A stretch of 64,000 nt of DNA from Bromus sterilis (taxonomy: Eukaryota > Streptophyta > Magnoliopsida > Poales > Poaceae): contig OX465601.1 of the NCBI GenBank assembly GCA_950022295.1, forward strand, positions 170,007,501-170,071,500. Reading direction: 5' to 3'. The translations under genes and the position numbers were made by a program. The notes beneath the pieces are model-generated. The model was not told where the DNA came from and ran no database searches. It was given only the letters and a program-made list of their open reading frames with translations. Shown here one piece after another: positions 34,663-48,000 of the stretch (position 1 is the stretch's first letter; every line of letters starts with the position of its first letter).

Positions 34663-36241
34663 TGATACATCCAAAATGCATCACTATTTTATATTGTAAT
34701 TTAAACCTATTCATTGATATATTCCACTTTAAAGTATTGTTCTTATGTTGTTTTGGCTTATTATACACAGTTTGCAACTTTCCGGTGCCGAAGCAGCAGA
34801 ACCAGGATTCAGCGGTGAAAAGTGGACATCAAGTTGCTGAATCAGATCAACTCCAAATGCAATGAAAATTGACGGAGGTCATTTTTATGAACAATGACTG
34901 GAGTCCACCGAAGATGGGGGTGACGGGACTCACCAGGCAGCCAGAAGGGTGCCTGGTGGGCCCCCCTAGGGCGCGCCAGGTACCCTCCTGGATGCCTGGT
35001 AGCCCTCCTCGGTGCCCCCTCTCGCCATATGACCCCCCTGGGGTGAAAACCCTAGAAGAGGAAGAGTTTAGGAGTTTCGCCGCCGCCTCGGGGCGGAAAC
35101 CTACAGAGAAGAAAAAGCCATCTCCGGCGGGAAGATTCCGCCGGGGAGATCACCTCCCGGAAGGGGATATCATCGCCATCGTCATCATCATCTTCACGAG
35201 CATCATCGAGATCATCATGACAATCATCCCCAACATCAGCACCATCTCCATCTCCACCCCATCTCATCTCACAATTGCAACTTGTGTTGTAATCCGTACT
35301 ATCTATCCTCTCTACTCTGTTGGTGTTGATTACTACTTTGTGGTGAATGCTATTGAGTTTCGTTGGAGAAATATCATTGTGTCCAGAATGTTTGCCACCC
35401 ATCTATCACCTCTGATCATGATCTCTTTTGTGTCCTGTGAGTAGTTACTTTAGTTCTTGAGGACATGGGAGAAGTCTAGTTGTTAGTAGTCATATGATGT
35501 TGAAGTATTATGTGTTGTTTGATACTTAAGTTGCGTTGTTATTTCTCTAGTGGTGTTATGTGAGTCGAACACTTAACACTTCACCTTTCATGGGCCTAGA
35601 GGAATACATTGTGCACAAAGGATGATTATGGTGGGTTGCCGGAGTGACAGAAACCTGAACCCCAGTTCACACATTTTTGCACAAGGAAGTTATGGATCCT
35701 CGATCGTAATGCTGTGGTTAGGCTTATGCCTTAATTACTACCTTGTATTTGCGGATGCTTGCAAGGTGTGTAATCATAAGAGTGCACTTATCTTAGTCCA
35801 GAAGTTGTACTATCATTGAGCCACCCACCGACACTTATCGTCACAATACATACTACATGGCGGAATATGGTGAAAGTAACTTGGCTATCTCTCCCGTGTG
35901 TTCTCAAGAACTCTTTAGCTTTTGTAAGTTCAGTTCTTAGGCTTATCCTTGTGAAAGGATTGGGCCACTTGCTACTCCTAAATTACCCTGTTTACTTTGC
36001 TTGTATTTTACCTTTATGTTGCTTAAACCAAAAACCCCTAAATATTTACCTTTCAGTGTGTGCAGCCCTTTCCTTATCCAGTGTCACTTGTTAATACCTT
36101 CTGCTCCTCGCTAGGATCGACATCCTTATTTATCGAAAAGCTACAATTGATCCCCTAGACTTGTGGGTCATCAAGAATCGTTTATTGGCGCGGTTAACAG
36201 GGGAGGCAATCCCACTAAACCTATTAACTTCGCCGCCATCA
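34663..36241 (+). mobile_element. Solo LTR B of the A/C family, TSD TCTAG
   Basis: 1579 bp, starting TGATACATCC and ending CGCCATCA, flanked by TCTAG at 34658-34662 and 36242-36246 inside the K LTR. Equal in length to the 3' LTR of C and sharing variants with it against A (for example a TGTATTTTACCTTTATG stretch). The right flank is also the same as that of C. It is best read as the collapsed first copy of element C after a tandem duplication. Confidence 0.88.
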
Positions 36242-36324
36242 TCTAGCAACGGTAATATCTGAGGGCACGATAGTAATTGCGTGCATGGGCATTTATGTCC
36301 TTTCACCTGGGGTTGCTCCCCGGC

Positions 36325-36332
36325 TATAAATA
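36325..36332 (+). promoter_or_regulatory. TATA box of K LTR
   Basis: TATAAATA in the palindromic context GGCTATAAATAGCC. The second copy is at 62214-62221. Confidence 0.65.
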
Positions 36333-37089
36333 GCCGCCCCCAGCCGCAGTTGTGGGTTGGCTGCTCCGAGAGAGAAACTAACCCTTGTCATCTAAGAGCA
36401 ACCCTCCTCTGAGAAACCTGAAGAACCCAAGTGAGGAAAATACACCATCCAGAGTAGTTGAGCAGTACTGAAGAACTAGGTTCGAGTGATCTGAAGCTTT
36501 TTATTCTTGAAGACTGTGATCTTCCATCCAGTGTAGGAGTCGTCATTCTAAGGATTCAAGATGCAATTGTGAATTCCTGAAGTGAACGATGTTTGTAAAC
36601 GTTTCGGGAGTCTACCTTGAAGACTCACCTGAGTGATTGGACGGAGTCTGAGGATTCTAATTCAAGGAGAATAAGGTGAATACTATGTCTTCTGAGTTGA
36701 ATCTCAACCTCTCCAACCAGACGTAGAGTTGTCACAGCAACTCGAACTGGTCTACCAAATCGAACTCTTCATACACTGTTGCTACCTCTTCAAACTCTTA
36801 AGTTTAAATACCTGCTCTGTTGACTTCTTCGGAAGACTCTCTCTCTCTCTTCCCTCTTATTTAAGTCTTCATGCTTTGCATTTGAAGTACTTCTGCATAT
36901 CTGATTGGAGTAATTTCTGTTGCATTGTGATGAGCTTCTTACATGTTTACATTCTGTGAAGTTTCATTTCTTCATAATTTTGAGTGTTTCCTCAGGTTCG
37001 TAATGCTTCAATCCTGAGGAAAATCAAAATCCTCGAGATAAATTGAAAATCTCCCATTCACCCCCTCTGGTCGATATATTGTGCTTTCA

Positions 37090-38502
37090 GAATACGATGG
37101 ATTACTCTGAATCAAGAACACTTCACCTCCATCTGCTACAAAAGGGTTTCATGCCACACTATAATGTTTGGACCAAGCACGTCGAAAGAGGGGTTATGCT
37201 GGAAGACAACGAAGACGAAGAGGATGATGGAAACTATCCTATGTTCCCTGAATATGGTGATACTACAACGGAGGAAGCTGAAGATCAAGAGGCACCAGAT
37301 GTGCCCGATGATAATCTTCATCGGGTCATTGTTGATGCACAGAGAGGATGCGAAAGTGAAAGGGAGAAGTCGAAGTTCGAACGCATGCTAGAGGATCATA
37401 GAAAAGGGTTGTACCCAAATTGCGAAGAGGGCAACACCAAGCTCGGTACCGCACTAGAATTATTGCAATGGAAGGAAGAGAATGGTATACCTGACAAGGG
37501 ATTTGGGAAGGTACTTAAAATATTTAAGAAGAGGCTTCCAAAGGATAACAATTTGCCTGAGAGTACTTATGAAGCAAAGAAGCTTGTCTGCCCTCTAGGA
37601 GTATAGGTGCAGAAGATACATGCATACCCTAATAACTGCATCCTCTACCGCGGTGAGGAGTACAAGAATTTGAATGAATGCCCAATATGCGGTGCATTGC
37701 GCTATAAGATCAGACGAGATGACCCTGGTGATGTTGAGGGCGAGCGCCCCAGGAAGAGGGATGCTGCCAAGGTGATGTGGTATGCTCCTATAATACCACG
37801 ATTGAAACATCTATTCCGAAACAAAGAGCATGCCAGGTTGTTGCGATGGCACAATGAAGACCATAAGAAAGACGGGAAGTTAAGACACCCCGCTGATGGG
37901 TTGCAGTGGAGAAAAATCGAGAGAAATGAAAAGGACTTTGCAAAGGAGCCCATGAACATATGGTTTGGTTTAAGTGCAGATGGCATTAATCCATTTGGGG
38001 AGCAGAGCAACAATCATAGCACCTGGCCCGCGACTCTATGTATCTATAACCTTCCTCCTTGGACGTGCATGAAGTGGAAGTTCATTATGATGTTAGTGCT
38101 CATCCAAGGCCCTAAGCAACCCGGAAACGACATTGATGTGTACCTAAGTCCATTAGTTGAAGTACTTTTACAGCTGTGGGATAAACCAGGTGTACGTGTC
38201 TGGGATGAGGACAAACAAGAGTAATTTGACCTACGAGCGTTGCTGTTTGTAACCATCAATGATTGGCATGCTCTTAGTAACCTTTCAGGACAGACAAACA
38301 AGGGATACAAGGCATGCATGCACTGTTTAGATGAGACTGAAAGTATTTATTTGGACAAATGCAAGAAGGATGTGTACCTGGGACATCGTCGATTTCTTCC
38401 AGCCAAGCATTCCTTAAGAAAGAAAGGCAAGCATTTCAAAGGTGAGGCAGATCACCGGAGGAAGCCTGCCCTCCGTACTGGTGATCAGATACTTGATATG
38501 TT
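37090..38502 (+). pseudogene. CACTA transposase (tnp2-type) fragment, copy 1
   Basis: Homologous to the tnp2/TNPD transposase of En/Spm (CACTA) elements. Seen are GFMPHYNVWTKH, the DPGDVEGERPRKR segment, WYAPIIPRLKHLF, then FGLSADGINPFGEQSNNHST and YNLPPWTCMKWKFIMM, and LFVTINDWHALSNLSGQT. Two in-frame stops occur: TAG at 37604-37606 and TAA at 38222-38224. The 5' part was removed by the K insertion. The 3' end is cut at 38502 by a join to the middle of an Athila LTR. No CACTA terminal repeats lie in the window. Copy 2 (62977-64000) lacks the first stop. Confidence 0.88.
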
Positions 38503-39181
38503 AGTCGAACACTTAAGACTTCACCTTTCATGGGCCTAGAGGAATACATTGTGCACAAAGGATGCTTATGGTGGGTTGCCGGAGTGACAGAAAACTGAAC
38601 CCCAGTTCGCACACTTTTGCACAAGGGAGTTATGGATCCTCGATCGTAATGCTGTGGTTAGGCTTATGTCTTAAATACTACCTTGTATTTGCAGATGCTT
38701 GAAAGGTGTGTAATCATAAGAGTGCACTTATCTTAGTCTAGAAGGTGTACTAGCATTGATCCACCCACCGACACTTATCGACACAATACATACTACTTGG
38801 CGGAATATGGTGAAAGTAACTTGGCTATCTCTCCCGTGTGTTCTGAAGAACGCTTTAGATTTTATAAGTTCTGTTCCTAGGCTTATCGTTGTGAAAGGAT
38901 TGGGCCACTTGCTACTCCTGAATTACCCTGTTTACTTTGCTTGTCTTTTACCTTTCTGTTGCTTAAACCAAAAACCCCTGAATACTTACCTTTCAGTGTG
39001 TGCAGCCCTTTCCTTATCCAGTGTCACTTCTCAATACCTTATGCTCCTCGCTGGGATCGACATCCTTATTTATCGAAAAGCTACAATTGATCCCCTAGAC
39101 TTCTGGGTCATCAAGAATCGTTTATTGGCACGGTTAACAAGGGATACAATCCCACTAAACCGATTAACTTCACCGCCATAA
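38503..39181 (+). repeat. Truncated 5' LTR of C
   Basis: Only the last 679 bp are kept, beginning at the GTCGAACACTTAA word. It joins CACTA sequence at ATGT(T)AGTCGAAC, close to the LTR position where A's 3' LTR is cut. The final CATCA is CATAA here. It differs more from C's 3' LTR than B does. Confidence 0.82.
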
Positions 39182-39192
39182 ACGAGCTTTTC

Positions 39193-39209
39193 TGGCGCCG
39201 TTGCCGGGG
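39193..39209 (+). other. Primer-binding site of C (tRNA-Asp)
   Basis: TGGCGCCGTTGCCGGGG, 11 nt after the LTR end, identical to A. It is followed by a donor-like GTAAGT (39225-39230) and an acceptor ending ACCCTCAG (AG at 39290-39291). Confidence 0.85.
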
Positions 39210-39296
39210 AGTGTAGCGCTATTGGTAAGTGAAGCCGGTAAGGAAACTTTATTTTGTGTTGAAGTTTTATTTTTGTTCTTGCTACCCTCAGTCCTT

Positions 39297-40230
39297 ATGG
39301 ATTCTTCTACTATTGGTTCGTTGTTGGTAAGGAGCCGCCCCACGACTGTGGTGGTCACTCCTACCCCTACTAAAATTGTGCCCTATAAAATACCAACTGG
39401 TATTATCGATTATGTCTTGGCTAATCGTTATACAGGAGAAGGACATTCGAGAGAACACCTGTTATATTTATCACAATTATGTTCTTTATTTAAGCTTGCA
39501 TGTGTAACGATGGAGTTCGTCATGAAGAAACTATTCTCCGTATCACTCAAGGATAAAGCTTCAGATTGGTATAAGCTACTCGATAACTCTGATTTGCTTG
39601 CATGGCCAGAGCTTATGTCTCTCTTTTATGCAAAGTTTTATCCTCTTCGTGAAATTCACCAAGACAGGAACTACATCTACAACTTTTGGTCTCGCGACGG
39701 AGAGAGCATCTCTCAAGCTTGGGGGAGACTGAAGTCCCTGATGCTCAAATGCCCCAGCCATGAGCTCCCCAAGGAAATTATACTTACAAATTTGTATGCT
39801 AGGCTTTCTCGTCATGACAAGGAGATGTTGGATGCCTCCTCTAGCGGGGTATTCCAGACCAGAAGTATAGAAGAAAAATGGGATCTTATTGAAAGGATCC
39901 AGAAGAATACAAAAGACTGGGAAATCTATAAAGGTATTGAACCCGCTATACACTATGAGCATGACTACATTGAGAGTTATATGATAAATGATTATTTAAT
40001 ACCTTTTGCTCTAAAATTGGTCTTGATTCCCAGCTAATGATTCACTTTTGCAAGGACTTTGCTTCTCATATTGATTCTTCTAAGAAGAAGGAGAGTCATG
40101 ATCATAAACCTTTCAAGGAGTCACCTATTGAGATTAATGTTACTGATCCCGTTTTACTTGCAGTTATGTATGAAAAGCCTCCTTATCCCTCAAGGATAAA
40201 TGGGAACTCTTTTGTTACAGGTATTCTAAA
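39297..40230 (+). pseudogene. gag: gag of element C (frameshifted)
   Basis: From the ATG at 39297 the frame is open for about 247 codons to 40037, through the whole gag domain (KKLFSVSLKDKASDWYKLLD, LFYAKFYPLREIHQD, GRLKSLMLKCP). It then shifts near 39990. The next segment, 40037-40267, continues the C-terminus in another frame, and a second shift near 40220 leads to protease. It has fewer lesions than A's gag: the TAA and TAG stops of A are sense codons here. Confidence 0.8.
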
Positions 40231-40966
40231 CAAAAACGGAAGACCACTGACGAACCTGAGGACCTGATCAAGGTCAAGCCTCAAGTTGCAATGGTCAAGG
40301 ATCTGGTAACCAGTGATATTGAAGAATCCACTATTAGTTTTTGTGTTGTTTCCACTAACATTGTCACAGCCAAGAACAAAGGCCCAATTTCAGGTACACC
40401 AGTTGTATCTGTAAAAATAGGAGATCATAATTACTACGGGCTATGTGATTCGGGATCCAGTGTCAGCGCTATTCCCTTCTCACTTGATCAAGAGATCATG
40501 CACGAGATTCAGCCGTGTGAGATCGAAGAGCTATATGCGACGATTCATCTTGAAATAAACAAACAATCTCTCCAGTTGGGATTGTGAGAGATGTTGAAGT
40601 ACTCTGCGGGAAGGTAAAATATCCTACTGACTTTCTTGTACTTGGTTCAATGCAAGATAGTTTTTGCCCTATTATCTTTGGTAGGCCCGTCCTCAACACT
40701 TGTGGAGCTATAATAGATTGCAAGAGAGGTAAAGTTTCTGTTGAATTCAACGGTGAGCCGTATGAATTTAATTTTTCTAAGTTTTCTAAGCAACCTCGTG
40801 GTACTGATTTTTCTAGTAATGACAAAATTTATTTAAGAAATTGCTTCTATTGCTATTCCTCCTGATGATACTTTGCAGCAATTTATGGAAGACCACGAGA
40901 ATGACATGCGTATATAGGAAAGGAATGAGCTAGAAGACATATTTTTAAGACAAACTCCTATCCTGA
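40231..40966 (+). pseudogene. Retropepsin region of element C, cut by D
   Basis: The active site YGLCDSGSSVSAIPF keeps Asp-Ser-Gly, closer to the canonical retropepsin motif than A's DLG. A 1-nt loss near 40555 shifts the frame before the IIFGRPVLNTCGAIIDC block. The region beyond leads towards RT but has a stop near 40915, and D interrupts it after CCTGA at 40966. Confidence 0.78.
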
Positions 40967-43900
40967 TGTCGGGTCCCGGGGTTAGCGTATGCAAGTCCAG
41001 TTAAGGCATAGTCATATGGAGAGCCGAGAACCGTACCCACTTGTCTAAGCAGACAAGGCCAAGCACAGAACGTTCTCGGAAAGCATCGTACGTGAGGGGT
41101 ATCCCATCCAGGCCGGATGATCAACTGAGATGGGTCCTCATCGTCCGCACACAAGTCTAATGATATGGGTGGTGAACTCCCATATTTAAAGACAAGTCGC
41201 CTCAACCATACTATCGACTATCTCATAACTCTTACATAGACTTACTCCAGCCCGATCACTTAGTCGGGGTCTAGGGCGGGCTCAATCATACCACAAAGTG
41301 TGCACGAGACAGAGTCTCTAACAATCGCATCGCGATGCCCCAAGCTGCGCACATCTAAGGGCCACTTGGTGTATGAAAGACCGCCAGCCAGAACACAACT
41401 AAGGTCTCGAAAACCCATACAAAGACATGCATGTTATAAACATACACGCAGCACACATGCCTTGTATGAACAGCAGGTACCATTGCAATTCTCTACAAAG
41501 TGTACATTTTATTTATAACTCTTATAAAGTGCACACAGAGATCAAATACATGTGATCCAACATTACATTACAAGCGGAAGCAAATTATGTCTGAGTACAG
41601 ACAAGTTTAACAAATGGCTTAAGAAGCCTTATTTAAACACAAAGCCCTCCACGAGGGAACCAGTCGTCTGACTGGGACTAGACTAGTTGGTCTTCAGTCG
41701 TCCAGCTCGATGAAGAAGCCACCTTCGGGGTCAGTGGCATCATCTAAAACATAGATTAAGCAAACGTGAGTACAAAGTCATACTCAGCAAGACTTACATA
41801 GGAGCTATACTACTCATGCATATGTATCAAGGTAAAGGGAGGTGGGGTTCACTTGCAGAAATGCCAGCTTTGACTTGGCTAGTCCTGAACTACGAGTACC
41901 AGACTTTGAGGTAAGAAGCGTACACGAGTCCACTACTTTCACCAACCAATACACCACTATGGTGCCTTCGTCGACTTCCCCACGAGAAAGCACGCCATAG
42001 CACTCACACTTATCTTGGTGTGTTTTAGAAGTATCCGGTTCAAGTTATCTAATAATCAAGCTAAGCTTTCCAAGCAGTCCATAACCGCGGACGCGGCTAT
42101 TCGAATAGTTTTGTTAACCTTGCAAGGGTGTACCTCTACACACACATGACCATCATTTACCGCCTTTGATCTCGACACCATTCAAGGGGTGCCAGCGAGG
42201 ATGCTCACCACAACTGTTACCTCATAGCCGATCTAGTCCGAGAAAGCCGCCTACTTGGGTTGGTTACCACAATCGTGAACCCGGCCGGTTTACCGAAGTG
42301 GACCCAAGTGATGTGTGCGTGGTGCATAAGCCGGTCTCGGATGAGACGTTCTCTCACTTAGCATCCAGGCCACAGACCTACCAGAACTCCGAACTATTGC
42401 GACATCTGGACATCGAAAGGGATGAGTTAGTAAGTTGAGAGGAGTCAGTGAGCCCAATGTGTGGTTGTACTCTTCATCTTGGATCACCACACAAGAACTC
42501 GTACTAGGGCGGTGTTCAACGAGACAACCCACCGTGTACTCCTACACAGCCTCTCATCGTTCACCTTGTATTAGGGTCGATTCACCAACACTTTTCTACC
42601 AACAACAACGTGATCATTCCCATCCCGACTCACATCACAGTAACAACATGGTATCATACTAAGCATGCAATAAGCAGTAACATTGCAGGGGCCACATGAT
42701 ATAGAACAACTCCTACATTTGCTAGGATTGTGGTTTGCTTACTACTATGACAAAATGATAGGTCATGCAAAGGAATGGGTTCATCTATGCGGTAGAATCG
42801 TAACATGGTGATCATCCTAAACAATGCATAAGCGAGACATGAGAGGGAAGTGGGATTTTATCGACATGATCAATGGGGGTTTGCTTTCCTTGCTGACGAG
42901 GTTCGGGTTCGGGGTCTTCAACGTAGGGGGTGACCTCGGGTTCCGGCTCCACGTCTATCAACAACATGACAATCATAGGATCAACATAAAGTACAATGCA
43001 CAACCACATGAATAATATTGAAAGGGTGATGTTCATGGTACTGATGTGTTGATCATTCCATTTAAATGGAGTACATTGCAAATTGAATTGCAAATTCAAA
43101 CTCCACATTTGAATTCAAATTAACCAAGTTGTATATGACATAGTTTGATCATTTTGAAACAATTCCAAATGTGTATGATATGCCTCTGATGTGTGATTGA
43201 AATGTAGCATGTTGCCATGGTTCAAGTTGCAAAAATATTTGATTTGAATTTGATTTAATTCCATTTAAATCAAATAGCAAATGCTACTGATCACATTTTA
43301 AATTCAACTCAAGCAGAGTTGAAAGTTGCATATTTGGAAAGATAATTTTCCCCTGATCATTTTTCATATATTATTTGTCCAATTTGGAGTTAATATGAAT
43401 TTTCTATGAATTTCCAAAGTTTGGGGTATTTTCTGGAATTTCTGGAATTTCTTTAATTCAATTAATCTCTGGAAATTCATTTAAATGATTTATTGCGCAA
43501 TGCTGACGTCAGGGGGGGGGGCTGACATGTGGGGCCACCCTGTCAGTGGCTGGGTTCACTTAACCCGTGGGTTAAAATAATCCAGTGGCTTAATTAATTA
43601 AGCCACTGGGCCCACTGGTCAGTGACCCAGGGGGTCACTAACTGGGTGATTAGTGGCTAACCCACCGGCGGCTTGACGCCGGCGACTGGAGCCACGGCGG
43701 CGACTCGCCGGAGTGACCTAGGGGCCACGGGAGGGCAAACGGAGGGCACCGGCTTGCTCCTGGAGGTCGTCCGCGTCTTCTGGAGGCAACAGGGGGTCGC
43801 GGGGATGTCGGGAGCGACGACGGCGACGACTCCGGCAAAAGCAGAACCACGGCGAGGTCGTAGTCGACGTTGTAGCGCACGGTTCGGTCTGATCTCGCGT

Positions 43901-45026
43901 GCGTTCGAACGCTGGCATGCTCAGGAGCCAAACGCACGCTCTGGCTGAGACGAAGGGGCACAGGGGCGACCTCGAGCTCATCCATGGCGACGACATGCTT
44001 TGGCAACCATGGAGGATGCGGCTAGAGTGAGCAATCCAGGGGGCAGACAGAGGGGTTTCGCTTGCAAGCTCACCCTGAACTCAGTAGAGGTGGTGGCGAG
44101 GGCTGGGGTGGTTGAACGGCGGCGGAATCGACGAAGTCCTTCACGGCGGCCGGCGGGGACTCGATGAAGAATTCGGCGTCTACGCGGGCTCCGGGATTCA
44201 TTCCTTCTGCAAGTCGGTGAAGACGACGACGACGAACTCCCTGGACACCTTGGCTTGGCTTCTCGACGTCAATGGCCACGCGGGAGCATTGCGGTGCTCC
44301 GGCGAGTTCTCGGGTGGCGACGGAAACGAGCACGGGAGGAGGAGGAAGCTCTGGAGGAGGAGAAAGAGTTCACGGCGTCTCCAGGCGCGTCCAGGTGCGA
44401 GAAGAGACCACGGGGAGGGCTGGAAGCTCCGCGACGACGACGTGTCGTCACCATCTAGCTCGGTGGCATTCTACCGAGCAGCTTGGAGGCGCGGGAGGGG
44501 GAAGAAGACGCCCCTGCCCCTGTGGGCCGGCTGGGCTGGGGTGGGCCTGCTTCGCCTGGGCGCCAGGTAAGGTTTCTGTTTTCTTTTCTAATTTTCTTTC
44601 TGTCATTTGTTCTGTTTGGCTAAATAAAATAGCTAAACATTTTTTTAAATGCTGAAAATTTTTATGTGGCCTCATAGTAATAAAGACTAGCAACTTATAA
44701 AATTTCAACATTTTTAAAATTCAAATAAATTGAATCTTAAATCAAATAGGGGTATTTCTTTAATTCCAAGGCATTGTTTGAATAGTTGAAAAATCTATGA
44801 GCATGGGATGGGTCCCACATCACTTGATATGTGATCACACTCATTTATAAGACTTTTCAAAAATCTAACATGAATTTTTGAGGAAGCTTTTTATCTGGCC
44901 TTTTGAATTAATTTATCTGGGGGTGTTCCTTCTCCCATTTGGATTTTGAAGTTGATTTCCTTTGAAAATTTGACATGATGCAAGGTTACTTGATCCTAGC
45001 ACATTACCTAACAGAGGGTTCTGAAA
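40967..45026 (-). repeat. 3' LTR of D
   Basis: 4060 bp. Differences from the 5' LTR include a longer G run near 43510, an extra TTAA near 43600, and substitutions concentrated in the first 700 bp. It contains AT-rich and CpG-rich blocks. The open frames in 43650-44570 appear in both copies but look compositional. Confidence 0.9.
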
Positions 45027-48000
45027 ACTCGCCCCCACTCAAAAGAATCTCGTCCCGAGATTCAGAAGTCTGCGGGAGGAAGGAGGGGTACTCGGCACTG
45101 AGACGGTCTTCTCTTTCCCACGTAGCTTCTCTTTCAGAGTGGTGTGACCATTGCACTTTCAGAAACCTAATCTTCTGACGACGAGTGACACGCTCTGCGG
45201 AATCAAGAATATGAACGGGGTATTCTCGATAAGAAAGGTCATCTTGAAGATCAAGCGTTTCATGGTCGACTTCGCGGATGGGGTCCTTGAAGCAACGCCT
45301 GAGTTGGGACACATGGAATACATCATGTACTCGGGAGAGGTGCGGAGGTAGTTCAAGTTGGTAGGCAACTTCTCCACGTTTAGCAATAATGCGGAAAGGT
45401 CCGATGTAACGTGGGGCCAACTTGCCTTTGATACCGAAACGTTGGGTTCCCTTCAGAGGAGTAACCCGAAGGTAAGCCTTCTCATCCCGATTGTAGCTCT
45501 CTTGCCTATGATGATGATCATAGTAGCTTTTCTGACGAGACTGGGCTGCTTTCAATTGATCACGAACAATGCGAACGTGCTCTTCTTCTTCCTTGATCAT
45601 ATCCGGTCCAAAGAATTGTCTTTCACCGGTTTCTGACCAGTTTAAAGGTGTTCGACATCTTCGTCCATATAGGAGTGCAAAAGGAGCCATGTTCAGACTA
45701 GATTGAAAACTATTGTTATAAGAAAATTCTGAAAATGGAAGAGACTTCTCCCAATTCTTTCCGAATGAGATAACACAAGCTCTGAGCATGTCTTCAAGAA
45801 TTTGGTTAACCCTGTCGACTTGACCGCTAGACTGAGGATGGAAAGCTGTACTAAAGGAGAGATGAGTTCCCATAGCATTCTGAAAGCTTCCCCAAAATCT
45901 AGAGGTAAAAAGGCTACCACGATCAGAATTGATTTCCAAAGGAACACCATGAAGGGATACAATTCTAGAGATGTACAAGTCTGCTAACTGGCTAGCAGTT
46001 ATAGACTTGCGAACCGGAAGGAAGTGAGAAACTTTGGAAAGCCTATCTATGACAACGAAGATGACATTGTTTCCTTTCTGGGTTCTTGGAAAGCCGGTGA
46101 TGAAATCCATACCGACTTTGTCCCATTTACACTCGGGAATAGACAAAGGTTGAAGTGTACCAGCAGGTCTTTGATGTTCTGCCTTAATGCGACGACAAAC
46201 ATCACATTCGGCAACAAATTGAGCAATGTCTCTCTTCCTCCTAGTCCACCAAAATCTCTGGCGTAGATCTCGGTACAATTTTGTGCTACCGGGATGAATC
46301 GAGAGGGGTGTGTCATGGGCTTCTGTGAGGATGAGTTGCCTTAGTTCCTTATTCTTAGGTACTACCAAACGATTTTCAAAGAATACCGTTCCTTTACTAT
46401 CTGTGGAGAAACATTTAGCAACTCCGCTAGCAATGTTCTCCTTGATCCGGCGAACACCTCGTGCACGCCTTTGGGCAACTATGATTTGATCCTCAAGAGT
46501 TGGTTTCGCCACCAAGGTAGAAAGATAGCCATGAGGAACAATCTCAAGATTGAGCTTGAGAAAGTCCTCATGAAGAAGTGGTTGATACTGTTGTAACATG
46601 AGGTTGTTACAATACGACTTACGACTTAGTGCATCAGCCATGACGTTGGCTTTTCCTGGGGTGTTAGAAATTACTACGTCGTAATCTTTTATCAACTCAA
46701 TCCAACGTCTTTGCCTGAGATTAGGATCTGGCTGGGTGAAAATATATTTGAGGCTTTGGTGGTCGGAATAGATCTCGCAACGGTTACCAAGGAGGTAATG
46801 TCGCCAAGTTGTTAGGGCATGAACTACGGCAGCGAGTTCAAGGTCATGGGTAGGATAGTTCTCTTCATGTGGCCGCAACTGGCGTGAAGCATAAGCTACC
46901 ACATGTCGATCTTGCAGAATTATGCATCCTAACCCTTGCCGTGATGCGTCACAATAGATCTCGAAATCCTTTTTGGTGTCTGGAGGTGCAAGTACGGGTG
47001 CAGAAGTCAATCTTCTTTTTAGCTCTTGAAAGCTTTCCTCGCACTTGGGAGTCCATAGGAATTTCTTCTCTTTCTTGAGGAGTTCAGTTAGAGGCTTTGC
47101 AACTTTAGAAAAGTTCTCGACGAAGCGACGGCAATAGCTGGCTAGGCCAAGAAAACTCCTAACTTGCTTAACCGATTCAGGTGGAGTCCAGTCAAGGACG
47201 GCCTGAACTCTCTCGGGATTCACAGCAATGCCTTTTGCAGAAATCACGTGGCCTAAGTAGGTCACTTCTGGTAGCCAAAATTCACACTTGGAGAATTTAG
47301 CATACAGGCAATGCTCTCTAAGTTTCATCAATACCAGCCTTAAGTGTTCGGCATGTTCTTCTTCGTTCTTCGAGTATATAAGGATGTCATCGAGGTAAAC
47401 CACGACGAACTGGTCCAAATACTCCATGAAGATCGAATTCATCATGCGTGAGAAAGTGGCGGGGGCATTGGTTAAACCAAAGGACATGACGGTGTACTCG
47501 TAAAGACCATAACGAGTAGTAAAATCTGTTTTGGGAATGTCCTCGTTTCGGATCTTGATTTGATGATAACCTAATCTCAAATCCATCTTGGAGAAGACAG
47601 AGGATCCTGCAAGTTGATCATAAAGATCATTGATCCTGGGCAATGGGTACTTGTTGTTTATCGTCGCTAAATTTAGCGGGCGATAGTCTACGCACATCCT
47701 TTCTGTTCCATCTTTCTTCGTTACGAACAGAACGGGGCAACCCCATGGCGATGAGCTAGGGCGGATGAAGCCTTTCTCCAACAAAGCTTCCAGTTGGGTT
47801 TTAAGCTCAGCTAACTCACGTGGGGCCATTTTGTATGGGCGTCTAGAAATTGATGCGGTTCCTGGGGAAAGATCCACTATAAACTCTACACATCTGTCGG
47901 GTGGCATCCCCGACAGCTCTTCAGGAAAGACATCCGGGAAGTCACGAACCACCGGAATATCTTCAAGTTCGGGAAGGGGAAGTACATTCAAAGAATGCAC

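Larger units (their letters stand above)
25070..37089 (+). mobile_element. 3' LTR of copia element K, split by A and B
   Basis: Parts: 25070-25348, 34315-34662 and 36247-37089, about 1470 bp. It starts TGTAAGTGCATC after a polypurine tract and ends TGTGCTTTCA. Element A inserted after 25348 and the LTR now called B after 34662. TATA box at 36325-36332. The LTR is followed directly by CACTA tnp2 coding sequence, so K had inserted into a CACTA element. The tail from TCTAG onward recurs at 62131-62976. Confidence 0.8.
34663..38111 (+). repeat. Segmental direct repeat, copy 1
   Basis: Athila LTR, K LTR tail and CACTA sequence match 60552-64000 in the same order. The offset is 25889, changing to 25887 after a CT-repeat length difference near 36850. 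Scattered substitutions occur, so it is not a verbatim copy. The match probably continues to 38502, beyond which copy 2 runs out of the window. Confidence 0.92.

Noticed and set aside
34663..36241. Solo LTR B as an independent insertion
   Set aside because: Its right flank is the same TCTAG and K LTR sequence that follows element C, and it shares variants with C's 3' LTR. Two independent insertions at the same base are less likely than duplication.
36836..36856. CT repeat length difference between duplicate copies as a biological signal
   Set aside because: A 2-bp change in a simple repeat is common slippage. It only shifts the offset from 25889 to 25887.
43650..44655. Several open frames of 90-150 codons in the D LTR, repeated at 53699-54707
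   Set aside because: They recur only because the LTR is duplicated. All frames are open together in GC-rich DNA and show no recognisable domain.
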